A DNA stretch of 64,000 nucleotides, taken from the NCBI GenBank assembly GCA_031286615.1, contig JAITUA010000003.1, positions 372,001 to 436,000 on the forward strand, written 5' to 3'. Shown in pieces: positions 1 to 10,020 of this stretch (within the stretch, counting starts at the first letter, position 1; the number at the start of each line of letters is the position of its first letter). This DNA comes from Chryseobacterium sp. GTDB taxonomy: Bacteria; Bacteroidota; Bacteroidia; Flavobacteriales; Weeksellaceae. The notes below the pieces were generated by a model that was not told the DNA's origin, did no database searches, and saw only the letters and a list, made by a program, of their open reading frames with translations. The translations under genes and the position numbers were made by a program.

Positions 1-1476
1 GTCAAGCATTGTATATTTTGCCCCGATGCTCGCATTGAACAATGGAACGTTATAAATATTGTCGTAAGTCTTAAGATCATACTTGGTGAACCTTAATTCT
101 GCATCTAAAATCAGGTTTGCTAATGGAAAATACTGTACGCTACCTTTGATATCGCTTACATTTCCATCATCATATACTGCAGAAAATGTATTGGCAAAAT
201 TGTAGGCAGAACGGTTAACAGAAGTGTTATCAAAAAGACCGTTAGCCTTAAAGAACATAATATCTCTCATCTTTCCGTAACCTGCAGAGAAGTCGTATTT
301 CAACGTTTCGTCAATATCTCCTCTCAATCCTACGTAAAAATGATATTTCGTCTCTGTAGGCTTTAAAAACTGGTCAGAAAGGATGAATGGATTCGTTTGT
401 AACATATCTCCATACGTATTCAGTTTCAGACCTCCGTCTACCCCACCGTAAAATTTGAATTCTTTGGCTGCTGCAAACTGAAATTCCGCCTGCGGGAACC
501 AATAGGTTTTATTATTTTTCTGCTGTTCCAGCTGATCATTGGAGTTTTTAGCATTCAGGAAAGAGAATGAAGAACCTAATGTTAAGTAAGAATCTCCTTT
601 TCTGAACGTTACTTTCGGAGCCAGGCTGGTATTGAAGAAATTGGAAGAGTTTTTATCTCTGATGGCAAAATCTGTCTTCACCGCATCCAATCCTACGCCC
701 AGATCAGCATTCAGATTGATTCCTGATTTTCCTAATTCTACGGCATGCTTGGAAAAGTTCGCAAGAATGGAAACCTGATTTTCCTGAGCATCAAAATGAT
801 CTTTCAGGAATGATGATTTCACCCTTACATCATTTAAGATTTCATTGGAATAAAAATCATAGTATCCGTTTACTTTAAACTGATTTACCTTTTGTTTAAG
901 ATCAAGCTCACCAGTCGGCTGCATCGCATAGATCCCATAATAATTATAATTATCCAAGCCATATTCAGCATTGATATTGAATTTCCCTTTTTCTCCGTAA
1001 GAGTTCAGGAAAGCACCAATATTAGCAGAAGTCTGCCCGGATTTCCAGTCATACTCTTTTTTAAGACCATTGGTAGAAAGCACATGAACATCCGCTCCTA
1101 CCTCAAATTTATTTTCAAGAGTCTTGGAAATGTTTCCATCTACTAAGACTTTCCCGTAATTACCCATTCCGAACTGGAAGTAATTATTCTGAGCCGTTCC
1201 GTCAAATTTCGGAGCAACATCTTCCCCCTGAATGGTTGAAGTTTTGAAATCAGAAACAGCCGGCACATCCGTGATGGTATATTTCACAGGCGTCTGCGAT
1301 TTCTCTTCCGGCGGATAGTTTTTAATGGTTTCCACAGAAGTCTTCTTCTTCTCGATCTTCTTCACCTCCGGCTCTCTCTTTTTGTTAAGAACCAGTTTTT
1401 CCTCCTTGATCTGGGAAAACGCCACTGACGAAATTCCTAAAAATAATATGGATAATATTTGAATTTTCTTGTTCAT
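1..1476 (-). CDS. Outer-membrane beta-barrel (TonB-dependent-receptor-like) protein, C-terminus beyond window
   Basis: The frame is open from the ATG at 1474-1476 through base 1, giving 492 codons without a stop, so the C-terminus lies outside the window. It begins with a signal peptide ending near SSVAFSQ (about residues 1-22). A lysine/glutamate/proline-rich linker follows (about residues 25-60), then long stretches of alternating polar and aromatic residues typical of outer-membrane beta strands. It is the last visible gene of an operon with the TPR protein and small lipoprotein upstream. I infer an outer-membrane barrel; related flavobacterial proteins are often annotated as TonB-dependent receptors, but no plug domain or TonB box was identified. 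The ligand is unknown. Confidence 0.75.
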   Translation of the reverse strand, partial: MNKKIQILSILFLGISSVAFSQIKEEKLVLNKKREPEVKKIEKKKTSVETIKNYPPEEKSQTPVKYTITDVPAVSDFKTSTIQGEDVAPKFDGTAQNNYFQFGMGNYGKVLVDGNISKTLENKFEVGADVHVLSTNGLKKEYDWKSGQTSANIGAFLNSYGEKGKFNINAEYGLDNYNYYGIYAMQPTGELDLKQKVNQFKVNGYYDFYSNEILNDVRVKSSFLKDHFDAQENQVSILANFSKHAVELGKSGINLNADLGVGLDAVKTDFAIRDKNSSNFFNTSLAPKVTFRKGDSYLTLGSSFSFLNAKNSNDQLEQQKNNKTYWFPQAEFQFAAAKEFKFYGGVDGGLKLNTYGDMLQTNPFILSDQFLKPTETKYHFYVGLRGDIDETLKYDFSAGYGKMRDIMFFKANGLFDNTSVNRSAYNFANTFSAVYDDGNVSDIKGSVQYFPLANLILDAELRFTKYDLKTYDNIYNVPLFNASIGAKYTMLD

Positions 1477-1510
1477 ATTTTCTTTATTTGAAAAAAATAT
1501 ATACCGGGTT

Positions 1511-2002
1511 TTATTTATTGGAAGCAATATAATTGCCTAATAAAGCTTTCCCTGACTGTTTTGAAAAAGTTCTCCCAAGTCTGAATATATTAAACAGCCA
1601 AAGGCTTTGATAAACTTGTAATTTGTATTGATAATTTTTCGTTGTACTGTTCTCCGCTACGTCATAACTGTAAGAAATATCATAAGGAAATCCTGAAGGC
1701 AATAACCCCACTGTAAGCATACTTCCTATCATAGGGTTACCACAAGGAGGAGTACGGGTCAGCATTGGATGCAGTGTTATTTTAGCTGCATGAGCACTGT
1801 CTTCCACGATTTCATAAATATCAGAATGTTTTAAAATCTCAAATTCTCTCTTCAGGTCTTTATTCATTACAAAAGCCTTTTGCTTAGGAAAAACAACTTT
1901 CACTCTGTTATACTCTTTAGGATATGCACTGTACGATGGAATGCAGCTCCAGAGTGAAGCCGAAACTAAGAAAGAATAAATAGCAATTTTAAAAGCCTTC
2001 AT
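1511..2002 (-). CDS. Small predicted lipoprotein, unknown function
   Basis: A 163-residue protein with an N-terminal hydrophobic segment and a lipobox-like SLWSC, so Cys20 is the probable lipid anchor. The rest is a soluble domain with a hydrophobic GSMLTVGLLPSG stretch near residue 95 and no family I recognise. It starts 3 bp after the stop of the TPR gene and is followed 34 bp later by the barrel gene, so the three genes are very probably cotranscribed. Position suggests an envelope accessory role, which is inference. Confidence 0.72.
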   Translation of the reverse strand: MKAFKIAIYSFLVSASLWSCIPSYSAYPKEYNRVKVVFPKQKAFVMNKDLKREFEILKHSDIYEIVEDSAHAAKITLHPMLTRTPPCGNPMIGSMLTVGLLPSGFPYDISYSYDVAENSTTKNYQYKLQVYQSLWLFNIFRLGRTFSKQSGKALLGNYIASNK

Positions 2003-2005
2003 GTA

Positions 2006-4969
2006 CTATTTCTTAATCTGTTTTTTAACTTCTTTTGCTTCTGAAACAATTTCAGGGAAATCCTTATAGTTTGCAATGATCTGATCACAGGTATAGCTTG
2101 CCTGGTAATTATCCTTCAGGCCGATATAGTTTTTCGCCATCAGCACCAACGCTTTTGCTCCCCAGAATTCTTCTGATGCATAGTTATTGGCAAGCTTAAA
2201 GATCGTCTCATTAGAAGACTTGAACGCTTTCCCTTTGTTCTGATAGTATGCTTTTGCATATAGAGCTTCCGCAGCTACAGAAGTATTGGATGATTTTTCA
2301 AGAGAAACATAAGCGGACTGTGCATCTTTATCTTTTCCTGAGTTCATCAAGCTTCTTGCTTTAATTACTTTCGCAGTCTCAATAACAGCTGCTGAGTTTT
2401 TAGAATTTGCGATTACTGCATTGGCTAATTTTTCAGCTTCAGAGAAATTATTTTCTTCTGCATACAGCTTCATCAATTCAACATTTGCATAATTTTTAAT
2501 GCTGATATTGGAAGAGTTTTTAATGCCTTCAAGGTACTTTTTAGCTTCCGCTGTATTCCCTTGCGCAATAAAGATTTGAGCTAAACGAGTTTGTGCATCA
2601 TCCTGGTAATCGTTCTGAATTCCAGCAACTTCCTGAAGCACAAGTAAAGCTTTAGTTGAATTATTGGTTTGGTAATAACTTTCTCCCAATTCATACTTCG
2701 CCTGGTACAATCCTTCCCCTGTTGGATTCTGTGTCAAATACTTTTCGTAGTAAGAAATTGCGTTTTTATAATCCTTCTTCGCAAACAGCTGTTTACCTGT
2801 TGATAGATTGATCTCATCAATTTCTGCAGCATCTACATTCACCCCAATATTTCTTGCGAAAGTTTCATATCCAGAAACATCTCCGTTTTTCGTGAAGATA
2901 GGTTTTGCCGCCTGAACAACTTTCTGAGCATATGCTGTATTTTTATACTGCTCACCCAGAGATTTTAATTCAGAAAGCGCTTTGTCATTCTGGTTTTGGT
3001 CTATATAGTTCTGCGCTCTGTAAATTGAAGCATTAGCAATTAAATCTTTATCAGCAGATCCTTTAATCACTTTTCCGAAATAATCATTGGAGTTTGTAAA
3101 ATCATCCTGAGCAGCATAAGCTGTTCCTATTTCGTATTGAGCATCATCATAATATTCAGAATCCGGATATTTTGATAAAAGGTTTTTAAGGTTGATAATC
3201 TTCGCCTGAGTATCTCCTTTAAAGCCTAAAGCCATTGCTTTTTGGTACAAAGTATAATCCGTTGCGTCTTCATTTTTATCATAAATGGCAATCGCTTCGT
3301 TCAGATCATTATTGGCATAATGGATATCTGCAAGACGAAGTTCTGCATCATTTTTAAACTCCGGTTTCGGATTGGTAAGATATTGTTTGAAATAAGTAGC
3401 AGCCTGGTCAAATTTCTTGGATTTGAAATAAGCATATCCTAAATCATATGGCAGCTGCTGTTTTTCAGGGAAGCTCTCACTAAGAAGCTTTTCATAACGA
3501 GCGATGGCAGACGGATAATTTCCTTTCTGGTAATACACCTGCGCCAGCCAGTATAAAGCTCTGCTGTTAAATTCTTTATTGATATTGAAGCCAAGACTTC
3601 TTAAGAAATACTTCTCAGCTTCATCATAGTTTCCTTTGTTGAATTCTTCAGTCCCTAATAAATAAGAAACTTCCTGATCTACTTTGTTGATCTCAGGTGT
3701 TGAACTCTGCAATCTGTCAATAGCGTTCAGAGTTTCTTTATAGTTTCCGGAATACAGATATGATTTCACCAATAATGACCTCATTTCTGTGGCATTGGCG
3801 CCATTCTGATTTTCGTTGATATAACTTTGAATAACCGCAGAAGGGCTTTCAAACGGGTTTCCGATATCGTAACTTAGTTTAGCATACTGTTCATGAGCCA
3901 GTTTTTTCACTTTTGCATCATAATCCATCTGATAAGAAGAACGGAACGCAGAAAGAGCTTCCTGTTTTTTGTCTACCGCCAGATAAGCATTTCCTAACTG
4001 GTAGTAAGCATTCTGTGCTAAAGCAGAATTGCTGTTCAGAAGCTGGTTGTAATAAGAAACGGCTTCATCATATTTTTTCAGCTGTGCCGCCACAAATCCC
4101 ATCTCATACAAATCGTTTTCAGAAGGATTCTGCTGAACGCTCAGATAGTCTTTCAAATGTGGGTAAGCAGAGGTATAATCATTCTTCATGAAATAACTTT
4201 CCCCTATGATCTTATGAACTTCCGCTTTATAAGAATCTGAAATATTTTCGTTCAATAGAGCAGTTCCTTCCGTAATTGCCTGATCATAGTTCTTATCGTT
4301 GTAATACATCTGTACATAATAAGGACGTACCAGCTTTGAGAATTTATCCTGATCTTTTATAGAATCAAAATACTGGAAAGCTTTATCGCTTTGCCTGTTG
4401 CTGTAATATAAATGCCCCAGCATATAAGCAATATCTCCTTTTTGAGACTGATCTGCTGTTTTGTAGGCTTCTTCCAGAGCATCGGTAGCTCCTTTAGAAT
4501 CTCCCGTCATGAACTTTGCATACCCAAGTTTCAGAATATACTGTGTATTTTCTTCTTTTGAAAGCTGATATTGGTTTACTTTTTTCAAAGTCTCCAAAGC
4601 TTTATCAAAATCTTTCTTTGCTAAGTAATAATCTGCCAATGGAAGATTAGCCTGTGCAAAATAAGCAGAATTCGGATATTCTTTCATGAAAGCTGTTAAC
4701 CCTTCTTCAGCATGATTTTTCTGAAGAATTACGCCAATCACATTATCAAAAAACTGCGCACCTTCCTTTTTCGAACGGGACAAATTCTGATTGTAGAAAT
4801 ATTGTCTTGCATATTCGTATTGAGAAGCATTGTATATTTTGGTCTGATAAAGATTTTCGGCTAGATTAAACCTGTAATTTTCTTTCTGGGTAAAATATTG
4901 GGACTGCTGAGCATCGGAGATTCCGAAATAAATGACCGCAGCCGCTAAAAGTATTTTTTTTGATTTCAT
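2006..4969 (-). CDS. Large periplasmic tetratricopeptide-repeat protein
   Basis: A 987-residue protein with a signal peptide (about residues 1-20, ending near GISDAQQ), then almost entirely TPR-type helical repeats: many units of roughly 34 residues with the A/Y/G-A pattern, for example ALYWLAQVYYQKGNYPSAIARYEKLL and similar. It is a superhelical scaffold for protein contacts, probably in the periplasm or on the inner face of the outer membrane. The operon with a lipoprotein and an outer-membrane barrel suggests it belongs to an envelope assembly. Proteins of this type are conserved in Flavobacteriia; a specific partner cannot be named from the sequence. Confidence 0.85.
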   Translation of the reverse strand: MKSKKILLAAAVIYFGISDAQQSQYFTQKENYRFNLAENLYQTKIYNASQYEYARQYFYNQNLSRSKKEGAQFFDNVIGVILQKNHAEEGLTAFMKEYPNSAYFAQANLPLADYYLAKKDFDKALETLKKVNQYQLSKEENTQYILKLGYAKFMTGDSKGATDALEEAYKTADQSQKGDIAYMLGHLYYSNRQSDKAFQYFDSIKDQDKFSKLVRPYYVQMYYNDKNYDQAITEGTALLNENISDSYKAEVHKIIGESYFMKNDYTSAYPHLKDYLSVQQNPSENDLYEMGFVAAQLKKYDEAVSYYNQLLNSNSALAQNAYYQLGNAYLAVDKKQEALSAFRSSYQMDYDAKVKKLAHEQYAKLSYDIGNPFESPSAVIQSYINENQNGANATEMRSLLVKSYLYSGNYKETLNAIDRLQSSTPEINKVDQEVSYLLGTEEFNKGNYDEAEKYFLRSLGFNINKEFNSRALYWLAQVYYQKGNYPSAIARYEKLLSESFPEKQQLPYDLGYAYFKSKKFDQAATYFKQYLTNPKPEFKNDAELRLADIHYANNDLNEAIAIYDKNEDATDYTLYQKAMALGFKGDTQAKIINLKNLLSKYPDSEYYDDAQYEIGTAYAAQDDFTNSNDYFGKVIKGSADKDLIANASIYRAQNYIDQNQNDKALSELKSLGEQYKNTAYAQKVVQAAKPIFTKNGDVSGYETFARNIGVNVDAAEIDEINLSTGKQLFAKKDYKNAISYYEKYLTQNPTGEGLYQAKYELGESYYQTNNSTKALLVLQEVAGIQNDYQDDAQTRLAQIFIAQGNTAEAKKYLEGIKNSSNISIKNYANVELMKLYAEENNFSEAEKLANAVIANSKNSAAVIETAKVIKARSLMNSGKDKDAQSAYVSLEKSSNTSVAAEALYAKAYYQNKGKAFKSSNETIFKLANNYASEEFWGAKALVLMAKNYIGLKDNYQASYTCDQIIANYKDFPEIVSEAKEVKKQIKK

Positions 4970-5227
4970 TCTTCTTGATATAAGAAAATTAGTCTAAATA
5001 AGTTAACGAAAATATTAAAAACTTATTGTTTAAGCAAGTTTTAACAGATTTATTAGGCTTAAATAGCAAATTAACAACGATGAAAATTTTCTCACCATTC
5101 AATGATAAAATTTACTACTTTCGTCTGATAAAATGTAAACAATTTTAATAATAAGTTATCAAAAACATATTTTAAGTTGAATACTTTTTCAACAGCAGCT
5201 AAAAACATACCATAAATACACCATCAC

Positions 5228-7468
5228 ATGAAATTTAAGATACTTTTAGCATTAATTTTTGTCAACCTTATGCAGGCACAAAAATTTTACTTTCCAAAGA
5301 CAGTTGTAAAAGACTCTCTTATACTGGAAAAACAGATGCCGGGACTTGCACAGCAAGTGATCCCCCAACTTCAGTCTGCAAAAAATAAACCGGAAAACAA
5401 AGTCGACCTTCTTGACAATCTTTTCCGTTTACAAATGGTAGCCCAGGATTATAAAAATTCGTTAGCTTCTCTGTCAGAAAACCGCAATCTCTTTGCCGAT
5501 CATAATATGGGAGACTATAGATATATGGGGTTTGAATTGTACAGCATGGCTAAACTGGCACAAAAGGAAAGCAATATCTCCTTCCCCAATGCTTTTGAGA
5601 AAATATTTAACCAAAAATATGAAAGTCTTCCGGAAAAACTGATTCCCAGACTGCCTCTTGCGGTTGACGGCAATGTAAGAGAATCCAGAAAACAGATGAA
5701 GGGAATACTGGACGCGCAAAAAAACAAAGACAGCATTGACTACAAAACTGCTCTATCATTATGTAAAAGTTATCTAAGCTATAAAACGTATTCAAGCATC
5801 AAACCTCAGGTGATGCAGCTGCTGGCATCAAAAGACAAAGAAAAATACATTATTGAGACCAAAGATCTTAAGATAAAAAACGGGAATACTCTGACTATTA
5901 CTATTGTCAGAAAAAAAGGAGACACATCCCCACTTCCTGTCATTCTTACCAATAATATTTATGCAGGTCCATTTGATCAATTTTTTGGAAAAAGAGCGGT
6001 TACTTATAATTATGCAGGCGTTGTTGTCAATACCCGGGGTAAAAGAAACAGTAATAATGTAAATGATCCTTTTGAGCATGAATCAGAAGACCTTTATGAA
6101 GTGATAGACTGGATAAGCAAACAGCCATGGTGCAACGGAAAAGTAGGAATGATCGGCGGCAGTTATTTAGGTTTCAGCCAATGGGCAGCGGTCAAAAAAC
6201 TTCATCCTGCATTAAAGACAATTGTACCACAGGTAGCTGTTGGAATCGGGATAGACTATCCCGCTCAGAATAATGTATTTATGAGTTATATGCTGCAGTG
6301 GATTCAGTATGTCACCAACAACAAACTTACGGATGAAGTAGACTTTGGCAATTTCGCAAAATGGAATTTAATCAATACAGAATGGTATAAAAGCGGAAAA
6401 TCATTCAGGGCTTTGGACACGATAAGCGGGAAAAACAGCAAAATCTTTCAACGATGGCTGGATCATCCTGGATATGACCAATACTGGCAAAAAATGGTTC
6501 CTTACAAAGATGATTTCTCTAAAATAAATATTCCGATCCTGACGACAACCGGATATTACGATGATGACCAAATCGGGGCACTGTACTATTTTAAGCAACA
6601 TCATCTGTATAATAAAAATGCAGACCATTATCTGGTAATTGGCCCCTATAATCATGGAGGGGCACAGAGTTTCGGCTTTACTTATGTGAATGGCAATCCT
6701 ATTGATCCGGTGGCCAGAATAAGCATTGACGACCTTGCTTTTTCTTGGTTCGATTATATTCTTAAAGGGGGCAAAAAACCGGAAATTTTAAAAGACAAAA
6801 TTAATTTTCAGGTAATGAATACCAATACGTGGAAACATGTTCCTGATCTTGATAAAATGCATACTTCCACCGTTAAATTCTACCTTCAGAACAAGAAAAA
6901 CACCTCTTCAGTATTCAATAAGCCGGAAATTCAAAGTTTCACGAAGCAAACGGTTGATTTTAAAAACAGAGATCAAAAAGACACTTATTACAAAGTCAGC
7001 AAAAAAGACAGTATAAAAACGACCAATTCAATTGCTTTTGAAAGTGAAGTACTGGACAAGGATATGATTATGAGCGGAAATCTCTCAGGATTTTTCAATG
7101 TTTCCATCAACAAAAAAGATTTTGACACGAATACTTATCTGTACCAGATTCAGCCGGATGGGAAATCTTCGCTACTATCCACTCATATTATGAGAGCCAG
7201 CTATGCAAAGAACAATGAAGTACGACAGCTTCTTGAACCCAATAAAATGGAACAAATCCCGATTAGCAGCTCATATGCTATGAGTAAAAAGATAGAGAAA
7301 GGGAGCAGGCTCCTGCTGCTGGTTGGCGTTAATAAAAGCCCTAACTGGCAGATCAACTATGGGACAGGCAAGGATGTAAGTGATGAAACGATAAAAGATT
7401 CCGGGGAACCTTTGGAAGTAAAATGGTATAATGACAGCTATGTGGAAATACCTGTTTATAAAGACTAA
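5228..7468 (+). CDS. Secreted CocE/NonD-family (X-Pro dipeptidyl-peptidase-like) hydrolase
   Basis: A 746-residue protein with a signal peptide ending near NLMQAQ. A helical N-terminal region of about 200 residues precedes an alpha/beta-hydrolase domain with the nucleophile motif GGSYLG (Ser312), an acid region GYYDDDQ (Asp445-447) and PYNHGG (His476). A C-terminal jelly-roll domain starts at about residue 540. This arrangement is that of CocE/NonD and alpha-amino-acid ester hydrolases. It probably cleaves ester or amide bonds of peptides or acylated compounds in the periplasm; the substrate is unknown. It is monocistronic, and a TACTTTCG box at 5116-5123 is a possible -7 element. Confidence 0.88.
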   Translation: MKFKILLALIFVNLMQAQKFYFPKTVVKDSLILEKQMPGLAQQVIPQLQSAKNKPENKVDLLDNLFRLQMVAQDYKNSLASLSENRNLFADHNMGDYRYMGFELYSMAKLAQKESNISFPNAFEKIFNQKYESLPEKLIPRLPLAVDGNVRESRKQMKGILDAQKNKDSIDYKTALSLCKSYLSYKTYSSIKPQVMQLLASKDKEKYIIETKDLKIKNGNTLTITIVRKKGDTSPLPVILTNNIYAGPFDQFFGKRAVTYNYAGVVVNTRGKRNSNNVNDPFEHESEDLYEVIDWISKQPWCNGKVGMIGGSYLGFSQWAAVKKLHPALKTIVPQVAVGIGIDYPAQNNVFMSYMLQWIQYVTNNKLTDEVDFGNFAKWNLINTEWYKSGKSFRALDTISGKNSKIFQRWLDHPGYDQYWQKMVPYKDDFSKINIPILTTTGYYDDDQIGALYYFKQHHLYNKNADHYLVIGPYNHGGAQSFGFTYVNGNPIDPVARISIDDLAFSWFDYILKGGKKPEILKDKINFQVMNTNTWKHVPDLDKMHTSTVKFYLQNKKNTSSVFNKPEIQSFTKQTVDFKNRDQKDTYYKVSKKDSIKTTNSIAFESEVLDKDMIMSGNLSGFFNVSINKKDFDTNTYLYQIQPDGKSSLLSTHIMRASYAKNNEVRQLLEPNKMEQIPISSSYAMSKKIEKGSRLLLLVGVNKSPNWQINYGTGKDVSDETIKDSGEPLEVKWYNDSYVEIPVYKD

Positions 7469-7535
7469 AACCTTTTGTTTGAGCATTTTTACCTAAATGT
7501 TCTTAACAACTGTTAACATCAAAATAAAAAATCAT

Positions 7536-7543
7536 TACATTTG
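7536..7543 (+). promoter_or_regulatory. -7 promoter box TACATTTG for the APC permease
   Basis: A perfect match to the Bacteroidetes -7 consensus TAnnTTTG, 30 bp before the permease ATG. A TGTTAAC stretch at 7510-7516 is the only candidate upstream element; no clean TTTG -33 was seen. Confidence 0.55.
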
Positions 7544-7573
7544 CTTTTTTTCAAATCAAATATAAGTTATTGA

Positions 7574-9253
7574 ATGAGTCAACTTTTTAGAAGAAAAATC
7601 TATTCAGATACAGATACTTCAACGGGACTTTTAAGAGTCTTAGGTGTATGGGACATTGTATTTTTTGGTATTGCGGCAATTATCGGAGCTGGGAGTTTCA
7701 GCAGTTTGGGAGAGGCCGTTTTCAGAGGTGGTCCCGGTGTTATCCTTTTATATTTGATTTGTGGTTTTGCCTGTGGGTTTACCGCTTTATGCTATGCTGA
7801 ATTTGCCAGCAGAATACCTACCGCAGGTTCTGCCTACACTTATGCCTACGCCAGTTTTGGTGAGCTGATTGCCTGGATAATAGGCTGGGCTCTGATCATG
7901 GAATATTCTTTCGGAAATATTTACGTAGCATTTTCCTGGTCAGATTATTTCACAAGCTTTCTGGGACGTCTCGGAATGCATATCCCTGATTACCTGACCT
8001 GCAGCTATACAGAAGCAAGAAAAGCGGTTCAATATGGTTCAGAAAACAAAGAACTGTTAAACGCCTGGAAAACAGCTCCATTGATTGGAAGCTTGAAATT
8101 CATTGTGGACATTCCTGCATTGGTAATCAATGGTTTAATCACATGGCTTTGTTATGTGGGAGTAAAAGAAAGTAAAAATTTCAACAACTCTCTGGTAATC
8201 TTAAAACTGGCAGTGATTATATTGGTCATTCTTGTAGGCTTTGCTTATGTAAACACAGAAAACTGGACACCAATAAGCCCAACTACCGGAACCCCATCAT
8301 TTATGCCAAACGGCTTTGCCGGAGTAATGAGTGCTGTATCCGGAGTATTCTTCGCTTATATTGGATTTGATGCTTTAAGCGTACTTTCTGAAGAAACTAA
8401 AGATCCACAAAAAACCTTACCGAAAGGAATGATCATCTCTCTTGTATTATGTACCGTAATTTATATTGCATTAACGCTTGTACTTACGGGAATGGTGGAT
8501 TATAAAAAGTTTGATGGCGTAGGAGATCCGCTTTCATTCATCTTTGAAAAAACAAATGCTAATGTAGCCTGGATGGAGCTTGTTGTTTCCTTCGTTGCTA
8601 TTGTTGCTATTACCACTGTACTATTGGTTTTCCAGATGGGACAGCCGAGAATCTGGTACGCAATGAGCCGTGACGGACTGATGCCTCAGAGATTCCAGAA
8701 GGTACATCCAAAATATAAAACTCCTTCTTACGCAACTATCATTACCGGAATTGTAGTAGGTATTCCTATCCTGTTCACAGATAAAACATTTATCCTTGAT
8801 TTTACAAGTATCGGAACTATTTTCGCATTCGTGTTGGTATGTGCGGGAGTACTTATGCTTCCGGCGAAAGAGAAAATCAAAGGCAGATTTCACCTTCCCT
8901 ATGTGAATGGTAAAATTATTTTCCCTGTTGTTTTCATTGGTGGTTTACTGGCTTTCTACAAATGGCAGCCGGAGTTTTTTGATAACCTGATGAACTGGTC
9001 AGATCCTAACGAAGGAGAATTCAGAGCTTCTATTTTCTTCTTTATCATCATCAACCTTATCTTATGCGTAGTAACTTTTATCAAGAACTTATCATTGATT
9101 CCATTGGTTGGATTAAGCTCATGTCTGTATCTTCTTACAGGAATGAGCCATGAAAACTGGTTCTGGTTCGGAATGTGGTTCCTGATCGGTATGGTTATTT
9201 ATTTCTGCTACGGTTACAAAAACAGTAAACTTGGAAAAGAATTAAAAGAATAG
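7574..9253 (+). CDS. APC-superfamily amino acid permease
   Basis: A 559-residue integral membrane protein with about 12-14 hydrophobic segments. The first transmembrane helix contains GIAAIIGAGSFSSLGEA, the broken-helix motif by which APC transporters bind the amino group and carboxylate of the substrate. The sequence FFAYIGFDALSVLSEETKDPQKTLP at about residues 258-282 is characteristic of the cationic amino acid transporter/YhdG branch. It probably imports amino acids with protons across the inner membrane. The exact substrate cannot be read from the sequence. It has its own -7 box and a downstream inverted repeat, so it is likely monocistronic. Confidence 0.9.
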   Translation: MSQLFRRKIYSDTDTSTGLLRVLGVWDIVFFGIAAIIGAGSFSSLGEAVFRGGPGVILLYLICGFACGFTALCYAEFASRIPTAGSAYTYAYASFGELIAWIIGWALIMEYSFGNIYVAFSWSDYFTSFLGRLGMHIPDYLTCSYTEARKAVQYGSENKELLNAWKTAPLIGSLKFIVDIPALVINGLITWLCYVGVKESKNFNNSLVILKLAVIILVILVGFAYVNTENWTPISPTTGTPSFMPNGFAGVMSAVSGVFFAYIGFDALSVLSEETKDPQKTLPKGMIISLVLCTVIYIALTLVLTGMVDYKKFDGVGDPLSFIFEKTNANVAWMELVVSFVAIVAITTVLLVFQMGQPRIWYAMSRDGLMPQRFQKVHPKYKTPSYATIITGIVVGIPILFTDKTFILDFTSIGTIFAFVLVCAGVLMLPAKEKIKGRFHLPYVNGKIIFPVVFIGGLLAFYKWQPEFFDNLMNWSDPNEGEFRASIFFFIIINLILCVVTFIKNLSLIPLVGLSSCLYLLTGMSHENWFWFGMWFLIGMVIYFCYGYKNSKLGKELKE

Positions 9254-9273
9254 CTAAAGAATAATTAGCAAAC

Positions 9274-9352
9274 TGCAAAAAGGCAAAATGGCAAAAAAGT
9301 CGAACATTTGAACAGACTGATTTGCGATTTTGCCTTTTGTTTTTTACATTCT
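9274..9352 (+). terminator. Probable terminator after the permease
   Basis: A GGCAAAAT stretch near 9281 pairs with ATTTTGCC near 9328, separated by a long loop and followed by a T-rich run. It lies directly after the permease stop. The long loop makes this a weaker call than the compact hairpins elsewhere. Confidence 0.4.
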
Positions 9353-9407
9353 AAAAATCGGCCGAATTATTGCTTTAACTTCAATAGAATCAATAAACTA
9401 ACCTACC

Positions 9408-9746
9408 ATGGCTGAAAGAATTAAAACATACAGAGAATTTTATCAGTTTTACCTTACCGAACACAGTAAAACAGGAACCCGGATTTTTCATTTTATCGGA
9501 ACACTGCTCGTCTTTCTCGTTATATGGTACGTAATAAGTTCCGGAAAGGAAAGATTTCTCTGGTATATTCCGATTTTCGGATATGGATTTGCCTGGTTCA
9601 GTCATGCAGTGATTGAGAGAAACAAACCTGCCACTTTCAAATATCCGTTATGGTCTTTAATTTCGGATTTCAGATTATTTTTTGAACTGCTGATTGGTAA
9701 GCAGAAATTCTTTAGATCGAATAACCAGCCTCAGAATCAGGAATAA
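9408..9746 (+). CDS. Mpo1-like (DUF962) small membrane protein
   Basis: A 112-residue protein with two hydrophobic segments. The signature HFIGT near the N-terminus, followed by GFAWFSHAVIERNKPATFKYPLWSL-type sequence ending in SDFR, is that of the DUF962/Mpo1-like family. Yeast Mpo1 is an iron-dependent dioxygenase in fatty-acid alpha-oxidation; whether this bacterial homologue has that activity is inference, although the conserved histidines that would bind iron are visible. It is a short single gene between two repeat-rich gaps. Confidence 0.85.
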   Translation: MAERIKTYREFYQFYLTEHSKTGTRIFHFIGTLLVFLVIWYVISSGKERFLWYIPIFGYGFAWFSHAVIERNKPATFKYPLWSLISDFRLFFELLIGKQKFFRSNNQPQNQE

Positions 9747-9791
9747 TCTTATATTTTTTCCTCGTCTTTTTTTGCTCAAAATTATTGAGTG

Positions 9792-9954
9792 TTGGAAAGC
9801 GCAAAGGCGCAAGAGTCTATGCTTTGCGTATATTTTAAGACGCAAGAAAATCGAAGATTTCCAGCAAAATTATACGAGATCAATTTTATCGAAGATAAAA
9901 TTCTTACGTGTTATAACATACTTGTAAGAATCTTAGCGACTTTGCGTTTTCCAA
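9792..9954 (-). repeat. 163-bp terminal-inverted-repeat element, copy 1 (complete)
   Basis: The left end TTGGAAAGCGCAAAGGCGC and the reverse complement of the right end, TTGGAAAACGCAAAGTCGC, match at 17 of 19 positions. The middle holds a hairpin with TTTTATC and GATAAAA arms around a GAA loop. It contains no gene. Read on the minus strand it aligns with the partial copies at 32905 and 43297. It looks like a small non-autonomous mobile element (MITE-like), although no flanking duplication was established. Confidence 0.6.
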
Positions 9955-9972
9955 AAAAATTCTACTTTCCTA

Positions 9973-10002
9973 TGAGATTGCTTCACCTTCGGTTCGCAAT
10001 GG
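9973..10002 (-). repeat. GTCATTG-family dispersed repeat
   Basis: Reads on the minus strand as CCATTGCGAAC followed by GAAGCAATCTC, a degenerate member of the repeat also present at 28541, 32853 and 40630. It lies 18 bp from the terminal-inverted-repeat element, the same order and nearly the same spacing as at 32853/32905. Confidence 0.55.
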
Positions 10003-10020
10003 CTAAACTTTAGTGGGATT